Shown: positions 26,742 through 36,480, numbered from the stretch's first letter. The stretch is 64,000 nt of DNA from Prauserella isguenensis (GCF_014191605.1 NZ_JACHWU010000003.1:62001-126000); one strand, 5' to 3'. A program made the numbers and translations. The notes: a model not told the origin generated them from the letters alone.

Positions 26742-27111
26742 ACCGGGAATCCTTCGTCCGAGCGCTCACCGGCCCGCCGCCGGCTCCCGACGACCGTAGG
26801 CCATGCGCCGACGACCGGCAGCCGCGCCGCCCCCGTCTCCACCAGGCATTCGAGGTGTCGTTGATGGCCGCCGTCGTTCCGACCGTCGTCGCCGTGTCCA
26901 TCGGCATCGAACCGGGGCACCTGCCCGGCTCGGACCCGGTCTGCTCGTACGCGGCCGGGAACGTTGCTGGATCGACCTTCGACGCAGGCACGGACTCGGA
27001 TTCCCGCAACGGGCTCAGAGTCGGCGCGGAATCGGTGGGCGGCCCCTGCCGCACACCCGAACGGAGCTTGGCCGGTGAGCCGGCCAGGCGGTACGTGCCG
27101 GCCGCCTGCGC
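26742..27111. other. Intergenic region with no supported gene
   Basis: 370 bases between the TRIC gene and the AraC regulator, both on the minus strand. Open frames exist on both strands but their translations are low-complexity, without recognisable motifs or ribosome sites. It should contain the TRIC promoter; I see no clear boxes. Confidence 0.5.
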
Positions 27112-28041
27112 TCAGCGGCGCAGGGTCGCCGACGGGCTGACGCCGAACTCCCGGCGGTACGCCGCCGCGAAACGGCCCAGGTGCATGAAACCCCACCGGG
27201 TGGCCCCGTCCGCCACGGTATCCACGCGGTCGTGCAACAAGTCCTCATGCACCCGCCGCAACCGGATCCGGCGGAGCGCCTCGGTGGGCGTCTCGCCCCG
27301 GTAGCGTTGGAAACTCTGCTGCACCCGCCGGATGCCCACGCCGGCACAACGCGCGATGTCGGCCGAGCCCCACTCGCGCGCCGGATCGGCATCCATCGCT
27401 TCGACCACCCGCGACACGATCCGCGGGCAGACGTCCCCGGTTTCCGGTTCCGCCGGAAAGCACGCGGTGACGAACGCCGCGGTGAGCGTGGCGGCCAGGC
27501 GCTCCCGCACCGCCCGGCGCGCGACCAGCTCAGGAGACCGCAGGCTCTGCGCGCCGATCGAGGTGAGCAGCGCCAGCCAGGCCTGCGCGCCCTCGGTGCG
27601 CAGGTCCAGTTGGGCCGGCATGTGCTGAGCGCCGAGCCCGACGAGCGCGGTGACCTCGTCGGCGAGGTAGTCGGCGTCGATCCGCATGCCGAGAATGGAA
27701 CAGTCGGCCGACCAGCGGCTCATGACGGTCTGCGTGTCGGGCGGGCAGACCGTGGCCTGCCCTTCGAGCGACAGCACGGACCGGCCACTGACCCGGGCGT
27801 CGAGCAGTCCGCTCCGCGGCACGTTCACGGCCCAGCCACCGGGGTGGTCCGAGCGCACCCTCACCTCGGCGCCCCACCCGATGCGGGTCAGCCGCACGGG
27901 CCCCAGCTCGACCATGCGCAGTTCCGCGAAGCCGGCGCCGTCGCGGAGCACGGTGAGCTCGTGGGGGAAGTAGGCGTCGGCCACATCCGCGGAGAAGTCC
28001 GGCAGTTCCTCCGCTGACGTCGCCATGCGACCAGCGTCCAT
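27112..28041 (-). CDS. AraC-family transcriptional regulator
   Basis: 309 residues. The N-terminal cupin-like AraC_binding_2 domain (WAVNVPRSG, near residue 70) and a C-terminal double HTH at about 205-305 (ADIARCAGVGIRRVQQSFQRYRG; GFMHLGRFAAAYRREFGVSP) are typical of XylS/FeaR/PheR-like activators of aromatic catabolism. ATG 28041 follows GGGAGGT; ATG 28026 is an alternative. It is divergent from the flavin reductase-hydroxylase pair, the same arrangement seen for phenol hydroxylase regulators in rhodococci, so it is probably their activator. Confidence 0.85.
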   Translation of the reverse strand: MDAGRMATSAEELPDFSADVADAYFPHELTVLRDGAGFAELRMVELGPVRLTRIGWGAEVRVRSDHPGGWAVNVPRSGLLDARVSGRSVLSLEGQATVCPPDTQTVMSRWSADCSILGMRIDADYLADEVTALVGLGAQHMPAQLDLRTEGAQAWLALLTSIGAQSLRSPELVARRAVRERLAATLTAAFVTACFPAEPETGDVCPRIVSRVVEAMDADPAREWGSADIARCAGVGIRRVQQSFQRYRGETPTEALRRIRLRRVHEDLLHDRVDTVADGATRWGFMHLGRFAAAYRREFGVSPSATLRR

Positions 28042-28215
28042 GACACCTCCCACGACGTCGTGATCCAAGCCACGATACATGGCGCTTCGGGTAGCGGACA
28101 GCGGCTGCGTCGAGCGGATCGTCGCAGCGCACGAACCCGCCTACCGTTAGCGGCCCACGACACGACAACCACCGCACGAGGGCGTCACACGCCCGGACCC
28201 GCCGCTGGAGGCCCG

Positions 28216-28812
28216 ATGGACCCGAAGACGCTGAGGACGACCTTCGGCCGCTTCGCCACCGGCGTCACCGTGATCACCTGCCGGTCGAGCGACGGCGAAC
28301 CGCACGGCGCGACTGTCACGGCGTTCATGCCGGTCTCGCTCGACCCGCCGCTCATCACGGTCGCCCTGACCCGCACCTCACGGGCCTGCACGTACCTCGA
28401 CGACGCCCCGTTCGCCGTCAACGTGCTCGCCGCCGATCAGATCGACGTCGCCATGAACTTCGCCGGCAGACCGTCCACCGCCCCGATCCGGTGGGCGCCC
28501 GGCCCCACGGCGCCGATACTGGCCGGCACTGCCGCGACGCTGTCCTGCAGGCCCTATCGCACCGACGACGGCGGTGACCACCTGCTGTTCCTGGGCGAGG
28601 TCGTCAGCGCGGAGACCACGGCCCACCCGCCGCTGCTGTTCGCCGACAGCACCTTCGTCGAAGTCGGCCGTCCCGCCGCCGAAGCCGTCTGGGCCGGCTC
28701 GTTCGACGATCCGCACTCCGGCTGGTTCGACGCCGCCTGCGACTTCACGCCGATATCCGCCCGTCCGGCACCACACGTCGCCGGAGTCGGCCCGGCCGAC
28801 GTCCGTCCGTAA
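28216..28812 (+). CDS. Flavin reductase component of a two-component monooxygenase
   Basis: 198 residues, flavin reductase-like FMN/FAD-binding split barrel ([37 protein letters not shown]). It reduces free FAD with NADH and hands it to the neighbouring HpaB-family oxygenase (HpaC/PheA2 role). The C terminus carries a 30-residue tail with no clear function. ATG 28216 has CTGGAGG upstream. The gap to the oxygenase is 32 bases, with a separate ribosome site. Confidence 0.85.
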   Translation: MDPKTLRTTFGRFATGVTVITCRSSDGEPHGATVTAFMPVSLDPPLITVALTRTSRACTYLDDAPFAVNVLAADQIDVAMNFAGRPSTAPIRWAPGPTAPILAGTAATLSCRPYRTDDGGDHLLFLGEVVSAETTAHPPLLFADSTFVEVGRPAAEAVWAGSFDDPHSGWFDAACDFTPISARPAPHVAGVGPADVRP

Positions 28813-28844
28813 CCGCCTACACCCGAGTCTCGAAGGAGAGATCG

Positions 28845-30431
28845 ATGACCGACACCACCATCCCGGAGCAGTCCCTCGCCGCCGACCCGCCGACGGTCAA
28901 CCCGGCCGCGAACTCCGAGGCCAACAACCGCGCCAATTTCGCGGCCAGGCCGATGACCGGCGACGAGTACATCGAAAGCCTCCGCGACGGCCGGGAGATC
29001 TACCTCCACGGCGAGCGCGTCGACGACGTCACCACGCACCCGGCGTTCCGCAACCCGGTACGGATGACGGCCCGTCTCTACGACGCGCTGCACACCGGCC
29101 CGTACGTCGACGAGCTGACCGCACCGACCGACACCGGCAACGGCGGCGTGACCATGCCGTTCTTCAAGACGCCGACCTCGGCCGCCGACCTGCTCAAGGA
29201 GCGGGACGCCATCGCCCGGTGGGCCCGGCTGAGCTACGGCTGGATGGGCCGCTCCCCGGATTACAAGGCCAGCTTCCTCGGCACACTGCACGCCAACCAG
29301 GAGCTCTACACGCCCTTCCAGGCCAACGCCGAGCGTTGGTACCGCGAATCGCAGGAGAAGGTCCTCTACTGGAACCACGCCATCATCAACCCACCGGTCG
29401 ACCGCGACCTGCCGCCGGACGAGGTCGGCGACGTGTACATGAAGGTGGAGGAGGAGACCGACGCCGGGCTGGTCGTCTCGGGCGCCAAGGTCGTCGCCAC
29501 GGGCTCGGCCATCACCAACTACAACTTCATCGCCCACTACGGCCTGCCGATCAAGAAGAAGCAGTTCGCACTGATCTGCACCGTGCCGATGGACGCCCCC
29601 GGCATCAAGCTGATCTGCCGCCCGTCGTACACGGAACAGGCGGCCCGCAACGGCACCCCGTTCGACTACCCGCTTTCGAGCCGGATGGACGAGAACGACA
29701 CGATCTTCGTGTTCGACCGGGTGCTCGTGCCGTGGGAGAACGTCTTCATGTACGGCGACGTCGACCGCATCAACGCGTTCTTCCCGCAGTCCGGTTTCCT
29801 GCCCCGCTTCACCTTCCAAGGCGTCACGCGGCTCGCGGTCAAGCTCGACTTCATCGCCGGCCTGCTGCTCAAAGCGCTCGACGCCACCGGCTCGGGCGGT
29901 TTCCGCGGCGTGCAGACCCGCGTCGGCGAGGTCATCGGCTGGCGCAACCTCTTCTGGTCGCTGAGTGAATCCATGGCCCGCGATCCCGAGCCGTGGATCG
30001 GCGACGCCGTCATCCCCAAACTCGAGTACGGCCTCACCTACCGCATGTTCATGATGCAGGGCTATCCGCGCGTCAAGGAGATCATCGAACAGGACGTCGC
30101 GTCGGGACTGATCTACCTGCCGTCCGGAGCAGCGGATTTCAAGAGCGACGCAGTGCGGCCCTACCTGGACAAGTACGTTCGCGGTTCGAACGGCATCACC
30201 GCCGTCGACCGGGTCAAGGTGATGAAGGCGCTCTGGGATTCGATCGGCAGCGAGTTCGGCGGCAGGCACGAACTGTACGAGCGCAACTACTCGGGCAACC
30301 ACGAGAACGTGAAGGCCGAGCTGCTGTTCGCCGCGCAGAACCGGGGCGGCGTGGCGCAGATGCGCGGCCTGGCCGAGGAGTTCCTCGACGAGTACGACCT
30401 CGACGGCTGGACGGTGCCGGACCTGTTCTGA
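28845..30431 (+). CDS. FADH2-dependent aromatic hydroxylase (HpaB / PheA1 family)
   Basis: 528 residues, acyl-CoA dehydrogenase-like fold of the 4-hydroxyphenylacetate 3-hydroxylase family: [26 protein letters not shown] at the start, [21 protein letters not shown], and [14 protein letters not shown] near 420. It uses reduced flavin from the upstream reductase to ortho-hydroxylate a phenol. Length and context (AraC regulator, reductase) fit the PheA1 phenol hydroxylases of actinobacteria; 4-hydroxyphenylacetate or halophenol hydroxylase are alternatives. GAAGGAG precedes the ATG. No catechol-cleaving gene follows, so the product must leave to another locus. Confidence 0.85.
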   Translation: MTDTTIPEQSLAADPPTVNPAANSEANNRANFAARPMTGDEYIESLRDGREIYLHGERVDDVTTHPAFRNPVRMTARLYDALHTGPYVDELTAPTDTGNGGVTMPFFKTPTSAADLLKERDAIARWARLSYGWMGRSPDYKASFLGTLHANQELYTPFQANAERWYRESQEKVLYWNHAIINPPVDRDLPPDEVGDVYMKVEEETDAGLVVSGAKVVATGSAITNYNFIAHYGLPIKKKQFALICTVPMDAPGIKLICRPSYTEQAARNGTPFDYPLSSRMDENDTIFVFDRVLVPWENVFMYGDVDRINAFFPQSGFLPRFTFQGVTRLAVKLDFIAGLLLKALDATGSGGFRGVQTRVGEVIGWRNLFWSLSESMARDPEPWIGDAVIPKLEYGLTYRMFMMQGYPRVKEIIEQDVASGLIYLPSGAADFKSDAVRPYLDKYVRGSNGITAVDRVKVMKALWDSIGSEFGGRHELYERNYSGNHENVKAELLFAAQNRGGVAQMRGLAEEFLDEYDLDGWTVPDLF

Positions 30432-30439
30432 CCCGGACA

Positions 30440-30474
30440 CCTCCCGGTCGACACGCGGGATGCCGACCGGGAGG
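30440..30474. terminator. Hairpin terminator between convergent hydroxylase and CoxL-like gene
   Basis: Perfect 11-base arms CCTCCCGGTCG (30440-30450) and CGACCGGGAGG (30464-30474), 13-base loop, nine bases after the hydroxylase stop and facing a convergent gene. It fits a bidirectional intrinsic terminator without U-tract. Confidence 0.65.
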
Positions 30475-30547
30475 CCCTGCCGCGGGCGGGTCCCGACGTC
30501 GGTGACCCGCCCGTGGCACCGGCCGTGGACGTGATCCGGTGCCGGCC

Positions 30548-32908
30548 TCAGGACGTCGAGCGTGCCCGGTTGATCGCCTCCCACACGCGCCGCGGGGTGG
30601 CGGGCATGTCGATGTGGTCCACGCCGAACGGCTGCAGCGCGTCGATGACGGCGTTCACCACCGCGGGAGTCGAGGCGATGGACCCGGATTCGCCCGCTCC
30701 CTTGGCGCCGAGCGCGTTCGTCGGCGACGGCGTCACCGTGTGGTCGAGGGTGAAGTCGGGAAGCTCCGGAGCGCCGGGGACGAGATAGTCGGCGAGCGAG
30801 GCGCTCATGAGGTTCCCGTCGTCGTCGTACACGGCGTCCTCGTACAGCGCCTGGCCGATCCCCTGCGCGATACCACCGTGCATCTGTCCGTCCACAATGG
30901 CTGGGTTGATGACGGTGCCGCAGTCGTCCACGGCGAAGTACTCCGGGATCGTGACCTTGCCCGTGTCGGTGTCGACCTCGACGACGCACACGTGCGTGCC
31001 GAAGGGGTAGGTGAAGTTCGGCGGGTCGAAGAACTGCTCCTCCGAGAGGCCCGGCTCCATCCCCTCCGGCAGGTCCGCGGCCAGGTATGCGGCCCCTGCG
31101 ACCTCCTGAATCGTCACACTGCTGCCCGACACGCCCGCGACCGAGAAAGCCCCGCCGGAGAACTCCAGATCCTGCTCGGCGGCCTCGAGCATGTGGGCGG
31201 CCAGGGTGCGCGCCTTGGACAACACCTTCTCGCACGCCAGATACACCGCCGTGCCGCCGACAGCGGCGCTTCGCGAGCCGTAGGTGTCCAGGCCGTACGG
31301 CGCCGACTGGGTGTCGCCGTGCACGACCTCCACGCTGTCCAGGGGAACACCGAGGCCGTCGGCCACGATCTGCGCCCACGTGGTCTCGTGCCCTTGTCCG
31401 TGCGGCGAGGTGCCCGTCACCACCTGCACCGCGCCCGTGGACAACATGCGCACGCTCGCCATCTCCCAACCGGGCGCGCCGAGCCGCAGCGCCGCGGTCA
31501 TCTTCGACGGCGACAGCCCGCCGTTCTCGGTGTAACTGCACAGTCCGATCCCGAGCTGGACCCGGTCACCCGCCTCGCGCCGGCGCCGCTGCTCGGTACG
31601 CAACCGCTCGTAGCCCGCCAACTCGAGGACCTTATCGAGCGCGACCTCGTAGTTGCCGGAGTCCATCTCCAGCCCCGCGGGCGTGGTGGCGCCGTCGTCG
31701 AACGGCGGATGGTAGTTCCGCCTCCGCACCTCGGCCGGGTCCATCCCGAGCGTGCGCGCGAGGGCGTCCATCGCTCGCTCCACGCCGTAGATTCCCTCGG
31801 TGCGCCCGGCACCACGGTAGGAATCGGTCGGGGTCTTGTTCGTGAACACGCCCTTGCACTCGATCGCGAACGAACCGAACGAGTACACGCCGGGGAAGAT
31901 GAATGCGCTGAGCAGAGGGATTCCCGGGGTGAGCAGCTGCAGGTAGGCGCCCATGTCGGCGAGGATGCGCACGCGCATGCCCAGCAACGTGCCGTCCTCC
32001 CGCGCGGCGAGTTCGACGTACTGGACCTGCCCGCGCCCGTGGGTCATCGTCTGACTGTCCTCGGACCGCGCCGCGACCCATTTGACCGGCACGGACAGCC
32101 GCCGCGCCAGAGCGATGGCGATGCACTCCTCGGGATACACGTTGAGCTTGCCGCCGAAGCCGCCGCCGACGTCGGGGGCGACCACGCGCAGATCCTGTTC
32201 CGGTACCGAACACACCCCTGCCAGCACACTGCGGAGGATGTGCGGGATCTGCGTCGAGGAGTGCAGCGTGAAACCCCGCCCCGTGGGCTCCGGGGTGACC
32301 ACGACCGCCCGATCCTCGAGCGGTGTCGGCTGCAGACGCTGCTGCACGTACCGCTCGGACACGGTCACGTCGGCGTCGGCGAACGCCCTGTCCACGTCTC
32401 CGGTTCCCAGCGACCAGGTGTAGCTTTCGTTGCTTCCGAATCCGTCGTGCACGATCGGCCCGCCCGCGAGACTCTCCTCCACGTCGAGCGTCGGGTCGGC
32501 GGGCTCGTAGTCGATGTCGATGTGCTGCAGCGCGTCCTGCGCCGACGCGGCGTCGGTCGCGGCGACCACGGCCACCGCCTCACCCGCGAACCGCACCTGG
32601 TCGACGGCGACGGGAAGATGGTCGGGGATCCTGATGTCCTCGGTCACCGGCCAGGCGCACGGGATGCTCGACCACTCGCCCGCAAGGTCTTCGCCGGTGA
32701 ACACACCGACCACGCCCGGGCACTCCGCCGCTTCGGAGACGTCGATCGACTCGATGCGGGCGCTCGCGAACGGGCTGCGGAGCACCGCGATGTGCACGGT
32801 GCCGGGCGGGGCGATGTTGCCGGTCCATCTCCCCTTCCCCGTCAGCAGCTGAGGATCCTCCTTGCGGGGGACCGCGGTTCCCACACTGGGGCGGAGCGTC
32901 TCGGTCAT
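30548..32908 (-). CDS. Molybdenum hydroxylase large subunit (CoxL form II-like), without partner subunits
   Basis: 786 residues, xanthine dehydrogenase/CO dehydrogenase large-subunit family. The active-site loop reads SYRGAGR near residues 363-369, the form II (non-CO) version rather than the AYxCSFR of true CO dehydrogenase. GGGFGGKLNVYPEE and the catalytic glutamate in GAGESGS (residue about 740) are intact, so it looks able to hold molybdopterin. The enzyme normally needs an FeS and an FAD subunit; neither is adjacent. It is the last gene, 98 bases after accC, of the pxpB-pxpC-accB-accC run. Substrate is probably an N-heterocycle or aldehyde (inference). Confidence 0.87.
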   Translation of the reverse strand: MTETLRPSVGTAVPRKEDPQLLTGKGRWTGNIAPPGTVHIAVLRSPFASARIESIDVSEAAECPGVVGVFTGEDLAGEWSSIPCAWPVTEDIRIPDHLPVAVDQVRFAGEAVAVVAATDAASAQDALQHIDIDYEPADPTLDVEESLAGGPIVHDGFGSNESYTWSLGTGDVDRAFADADVTVSERYVQQRLQPTPLEDRAVVVTPEPTGRGFTLHSSTQIPHILRSVLAGVCSVPEQDLRVVAPDVGGGFGGKLNVYPEECIAIALARRLSVPVKWVAARSEDSQTMTHGRGQVQYVELAAREDGTLLGMRVRILADMGAYLQLLTPGIPLLSAFIFPGVYSFGSFAIECKGVFTNKTPTDSYRGAGRTEGIYGVERAMDALARTLGMDPAEVRRRNYHPPFDDGATTPAGLEMDSGNYEVALDKVLELAGYERLRTEQRRRREAGDRVQLGIGLCSYTENGGLSPSKMTAALRLGAPGWEMASVRMLSTGAVQVVTGTSPHGQGHETTWAQIVADGLGVPLDSVEVVHGDTQSAPYGLDTYGSRSAAVGGTAVYLACEKVLSKARTLAAHMLEAAEQDLEFSGGAFSVAGVSGSSVTIQEVAGAAYLAADLPEGMEPGLSEEQFFDPPNFTYPFGTHVCVVEVDTDTGKVTIPEYFAVDDCGTVINPAIVDGQMHGGIAQGIGQALYEDAVYDDDGNLMSASLADYLVPGAPELPDFTLDHTVTPSPTNALGAKGAGESGSIASTPAVVNAVIDALQPFGVDHIDMPATPRRVWEAINRARSTS

Positions 32909-33006
32909 GGTTCACCCTCCTGCTACAGCGACGACACCTCGGTTCGAGCGGGGACCGGAGAACCGTTGCGACGGTGTCCACGATGGACACGCGGGAACCG
33001 ACGCGG

Positions 33007-34350
33007 CTACGTCGGATCCGGCAACAGTTCCTCCAACCAGCGGGTGTGCACCGCCCCTGCGCGGAGGTCGGGCTCGTCGAGCAACCGCCGGTGCATGGAC
33101 ACGGTCGTGGGCACGCCCTCCACCCGCAGTTCGGTGAGCGCCTGCCTGCCCCGCGCGAGGGCGGTGTCCCGATCCGGTCCGGAGCAGATCAGCTTGGCGA
33201 TCATCGAGTCGTAGAACGGGCTGATCCGGTCGCCCGCGACGAAACCGGTGTCCACCCGGACCCCCGGGCCACCCGGCAGGTCCAATCTGGACAGGTCGCC
33301 CGGGGTCGGTCGGAATCCGTTGTCCGGGTCCTCGGCGTTGATACGCAACTCCACGGCCGCACCGCGGATCCGCACGTCGTCCTGGGAGAAGGAGATCGGC
33401 TGTCCTGCCGCGATGCGGAGCTGCTCACTCACCAGGTCCACCCCTGTGACGGCCTCGCTGATGGGATGTTCGACCTGGATCCGGGTGTTCATCTCGATGA
33501 AGAAGAACTCCCCCGACGGCGTCAGCAGGAACTCCACCGTTCCCGCGCCCACATAACCGACCTGGCGTGCCAGCCGCACGGCGGCCTCGTTGATGTCGGC
33601 CCGTGTCTCGGCCGACAAGCCAGGAGCCGGCGCCTCCTCGATGAGCTTCTGCCGCCGTCGCTGGACCGAACAGTCCCGTTCGTACGTGTGCACCACGTTG
33701 CCCGCGTGGTCGGCGAGGATCTGCACCTCGATGTGGCGGGCACCGTCGATGGCACGCTCCAGGTAGACGGTGTCGTCGCTGAACGCCGCCCGAGCCTCGG
33801 CCTGCGCGGCGGGCAGGGCGTCGACCAGCTCCTCCCGTGAGGCCACCGGCCGGATGCCCCGACCTCCGCCACCGGCCGCAGCCTTGAGCAGCACCGGGTA
33901 ACCGACGTCATCGGCCGCCACCAACGCCTCGTCGACGTCGCCGACCGGCCCACTACCGGGGACGATCGGCACGTCGGCCCGCCTCGCCGCCTCGCGTGCG
34001 GCGGCCTTGTCACCCATCGTCTCGATGGTCGACACCGACGGGCCGACGAACGTCAGCCCCGCATCGGTGAACTCCTTGACGGCGCCGGGGCGTTCGGACA
34101 GGAACCCGTACCCCGGATGCACCGCGTCGGCTCCCGTCTCGCGGGCCGCCTCCACCAGTGCCGCCGAGTTCAGGTACGACTTCGCCGCCGCCGACTTGCC
34201 GATGTGCACGGCGCTGCCGGCGAGCTGCACCCACCGGCCCTCCGCATCCGCATCGGAGTACACGGCGACGGTCTCCAGCCCCGCGGCGTGCGCGGCCCGA
34301 ATGACCCGGACCGCGATCTCGCCCCGGTTGGCCACCAGGACGCGCCTCAT
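33007..34350 (-). CDS. accC: Biotin carboxylase subunit
   Basis: 447 residues, ATP-grasp biotin carboxylase: VLVANRGEIAVRVIRAA at the start, glycine-rich KAAAGGGGRGIR, and ERDCSVQRRRQKLIEEAPA. It carboxylates the biotin carried by the small protein encoded just upstream, with which it overlaps by four bases (ATGA). Catabolic rather than fatty-acid context: its neighbours are PxpB and PxpC, the two halves of an urea-carboxylase-like carboxyltransferase, so the likely acceptor is a lactam or amide, not acetyl-CoA. Confidence 0.9.
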   Translation of the reverse strand: MRRVLVANRGEIAVRVIRAAHAAGLETVAVYSDADAEGRWVQLAGSAVHIGKSAAAKSYLNSAALVEAARETGADAVHPGYGFLSERPGAVKEFTDAGLTFVGPSVSTIETMGDKAAAREAARRADVPIVPGSGPVGDVDEALVAADDVGYPVLLKAAAGGGGRGIRPVASREELVDALPAAQAEARAAFSDDTVYLERAIDGARHIEVQILADHAGNVVHTYERDCSVQRRRQKLIEEAPAPGLSAETRADINEAAVRLARQVGYVGAGTVEFLLTPSGEFFFIEMNTRIQVEHPISEAVTGVDLVSEQLRIAAGQPISFSQDDVRIRGAAVELRINAEDPDNGFRPTPGDLSRLDLPGGPGVRVDTGFVAGDRISPFYDSMIAKLICSGPDRDTALARGRQALTELRVEGVPTTVSMHRRLLDEPDLRAGAVHTRWLEELLPDPT

Positions 34351-34586
34351 GCCTCACCCAGCCGCACGATGTCCTGGCCCACGTCGACCTCGTCGCCGTC
34401 CTCCACGAGGAACTCGGCGACCGTCCCCGACGCGTCGGCCTTGACCTCGTTGAACGTCTTCATCACCTCGATCAGGGCGATGGTCTGGCCCTCGCTGATC
34501 GACTCTCCGTCGTCGACGTAGGCGGGTTTCTCCGGCGCGGGCCGGCGGTAGAACACCCCCGGCATCTGAGCCTTGATCGTCGTCAT
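34347..34586 (-). CDS. accB: Biotin carboxyl carrier protein, minimal (79 residues)
   Basis: Just a lipoyl/biotinyl domain. EVMKTFNEV places the biotinylated lysine at residue 43, 36 residues from the C terminus, near the usual 35. The N-terminal linker of AccB from fatty-acid synthesis is missing, as in the small carriers that accompany PxpB/PxpC. It overlaps accC by four bases and lies 17 bases after pxpC. A CAGCGAACC stretch before the ATG is a weak ribosome site. Confidence 0.88.
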   Translation of the reverse strand: MTTIKAQMPGVFYRRPAPEKPAYVDDGESISEGQTIALIEVMKTFNEVKADASGTVAEFLVEDGDEVDVGQDIVRLGEA

Positions 34587-34603
34587 GGTTCGCTGCTGCC
34601 TCC

Positions 34604-35581
34604 CTACCGTGCGATCCGACTGCGGACCCGTTCGATCCGCTCGCGGCGGTCCCGCCGGGCCGCCAACGCCGTGTCCAGGTCCACCGAGTTGAATCGCACC
34701 GCGTCCCCGGTCTTCGTCTGCGCGATGCGGTCGCGGTCCACGGAGATCACGGTGCCGATCGTCGCGTAGCCGCCGCCGGTCACCGCGTCGTTGAGCAGGA
34801 CGATCGGCTCGTCCCCGCCCGGAACCTGGATCGAGCCGACCGGGTATCCCAGGTCGACGACGTTGGCCGGGTCGCTGCCCGCTCCGAACGGCTGCTCGCG
34901 TTCGGTGAAGTCGAGTTTGCCGCCCCTCAGCCGGTACCCGACCCGGTCGGCGTCCTTGGTGACCTTCCAGTCGGTGCCGAGGAACGAGGCCAGCCCTCCC
35001 TCGGTGAGCCGGTAGGAGCACAGGCCGACGACGGTGCGCAGCTCCGCCGTGCCGGTCAGGTCCGGGCGCAGGTCCTCGGGTACCACGGCGCCGTCGCGGC
35101 CCGGCCCTTCGGCCGCCCCCAGTGGGAGCGACTCGTCGTCGACGAGCTTGCGGCCCTCGTGCCCGCCGATCCCCGTCAGCGTGTACGTCGACCGCGAGCC
35201 GAGGTACACCGGCACGTCGATACCGCCGCTCACCGCGACGTAGGCCCGGCAACCGGCACGGATCATGGCGAATCCCAGCACGTCACCGGAGCGGACGCGG
35301 ATCGCCGTCCAGGGCTCGACGGGTTCGTCGTTGAGCGTCACCGGAACGTCGGCACCCGTGACGGCGACCAATCGGTCGTCGGTGAACTCCAGCGTCGGGC
35401 CGACGTAGGTGCCTTCCAGCACCCCGGCCCCGTCGGGATTGCCCACCAGCATGTTGGCCACCACCGCCGAGTAGGTGTCCATCGCGCCGGACGGCGGCAT
35501 CCCCATGTGATAGTGACCGAACCGTCCCGTGTCCTGCACGGTCGTGTACAGGCCACCGGCTCGCACCCGCAGCTCGCTCAT
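34604..35581 (-). CDS. pxpC: Carboxyltransferase subunit C (PxpC/KipA, AHS2 family)
   Basis: 325 residues. AHS2 domain: LRVRAGGLYTTVQDTGRFGHYHMGMPPSGAMD-type N terminus and GGIDVPVYLGSRSTYTLTGIGG. Homologous to the C-terminal half of the urea carboxylase carboxyltransferase. With PxpB and PxpA it forms the bacterial 5-oxoprolinase; with a biotin carboxylase and carrier alongside, biotin-dependent carboxyl transfer is also possible. It overlaps pxpB by four bases. Confidence 0.87.
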   Translation of the reverse strand: MSELRVRAGGLYTTVQDTGRFGHYHMGMPPSGAMDTYSAVVANMLVGNPDGAGVLEGTYVGPTLEFTDDRLVAVTGADVPVTLNDEPVEPWTAIRVRSGDVLGFAMIRAGCRAYVAVSGGIDVPVYLGSRSTYTLTGIGGHEGRKLVDDESLPLGAAEGPGRDGAVVPEDLRPDLTGTAELRTVVGLCSYRLTEGGLASFLGTDWKVTKDADRVGYRLRGGKLDFTEREQPFGAGSDPANVVDLGYPVGSIQVPGGDEPIVLLNDAVTGGGYATIGTVISVDRDRIAQTKTGDAVRFNSVDLDTALAARRDRRERIERVRSRIAR

Positions 35582-36480
35582 CGGTACAGCACCTCCAGCA
35601 GCTCACGGTTGACCGCGTCGGGGTCGGCCAGCAGCGTCGCCGGCTCGAACTCGACCTCGCGGATCCGGTACCGGAACGTGCCCTTCTCCACTTCGGACCG
35701 GGTCGCCTCGAACTCGGCCATGTCGATCGCCCGGTACCGCAGCACGTCGTTCGCCTTGGGGAAGCAGATGTCGTCGGCGAAGTCGGGAAGGCTCTGCGAC
35801 AGGTCGAACACCGGCGCGGGCGCCATCCCGAACATCTGGTATCCCCCGGCGCCGCGCACCGGATAGACCACCGCGAACGCACCGCCGAACCCGAACGTCC
35901 GCTCGGGGGTGTCGGTGCGCGGGCGCACGTACTTGGGTACCTGGATCTGCCGTTCACGGGGAACGAGCTGGTAGCAGAACGGCAGTCCCGGCACGAATCC
36001 CAGCATCGTGACGATCCAGGGCGCGCTGGTCATCGCGTCCACCACGCCCTGCACACTGTCGAACCCGTTGATGCGCGCCGCGTACTCGAGGTCGGTCGCG
36101 TCGGGGTCCTGGTGACGGTCCCGGAACCGCATGAGCGTCTCGTGGGTCCACGGGTCGTCGAACAACACCGGAACGTCCACCACTCGGGTCTTGAGCACGT
36201 AGTCCTCGGGCAGCGTGCCGACAGTGGACTCGAGGCGACGCAGTTCCTCGACCAGTTCCCGCGGGTCGAGCCGGTCGGGGTCGATCTGCACCATGTAGGA
36301 GGCGTTGGACGGGCAGATGTCCACGACCCCCTCGATGGCCTCCTGGCGGAGGGCGTTGGTCACGGCCATTCCTGCGAAGTTCGCCTCCAGGCTCATCGCC
36401 TGGTCCAGCTCGACGAAGACGAACTCGTCCCCGCCGTACTCGTAGCGCGCAGGTGGCAGTTGGATCTTCTCGGTGGTCAT
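35578..36480 (-). CDS. pxpB: Carboxyltransferase subunit B (PxpB/KipI, AHS1 family)
   Basis: 300 residues, AHS1 domain: GFVPGLPFCYQL and FGGAFAVVYPVRGAGGYQMFG near the C-terminal half. It is longer than ordinary PxpB (about 220-240) because of an N-terminal segment before the domain (KIQLPPARYEYGGDEFVFVEL) and a C-terminal extension. ATG 36480 was chosen because GGGAGG lies seven bases upstream and the reading frame before it shows no family similarity. First gene of the minus-strand operon, divergent from a PucR regulator. Confidence 0.85.
   Translation of the reverse strand: MTTEKIQLPPARYEYGGDEFVFVELDQAMSLEANFAGMAVTNALRQEAIEGVVDICPSNASYMVQIDPDRLDPRELVEELRRLESTVGTLPEDYVLKTRVVDVPVLFDDPWTHETLMRFRDRHQDPDATDLEYAARINGFDSVQGVVDAMTSAPWIVTMLGFVPGLPFCYQLVPRERQIQVPKYVRPRTDTPERTFGFGGAFAVVYPVRGAGGYQMFGMAPAPVFDLSQSLPDFADDICFPKANDVLRYRAIDMAEFEATRSEVEKGTFRYRIREVEFEPATLLADPDAVNRELLEVLYR

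Noticed and set aside
28554-31541. A 995-codon minus-strand open frame across the hydroxylase and CoxL-like gene
   Set aside because: It is antisense to two well-supported enzymes; the translation is His/Arg/Gly-rich without domains, a usual codon shadow at this GC content.
30548-32908. Carbon monoxide dehydrogenase (CoxL form I)
   Set aside because: Active-site loop is SYRGAGR, not AYxCSFR, and coxS/coxM/coxDEF are absent.
30539-33214. An 891-codon plus-strand open frame opposite the CoxL-like gene
   Set aside because: Same reason: antisense shadow with Arg/His-rich translation.
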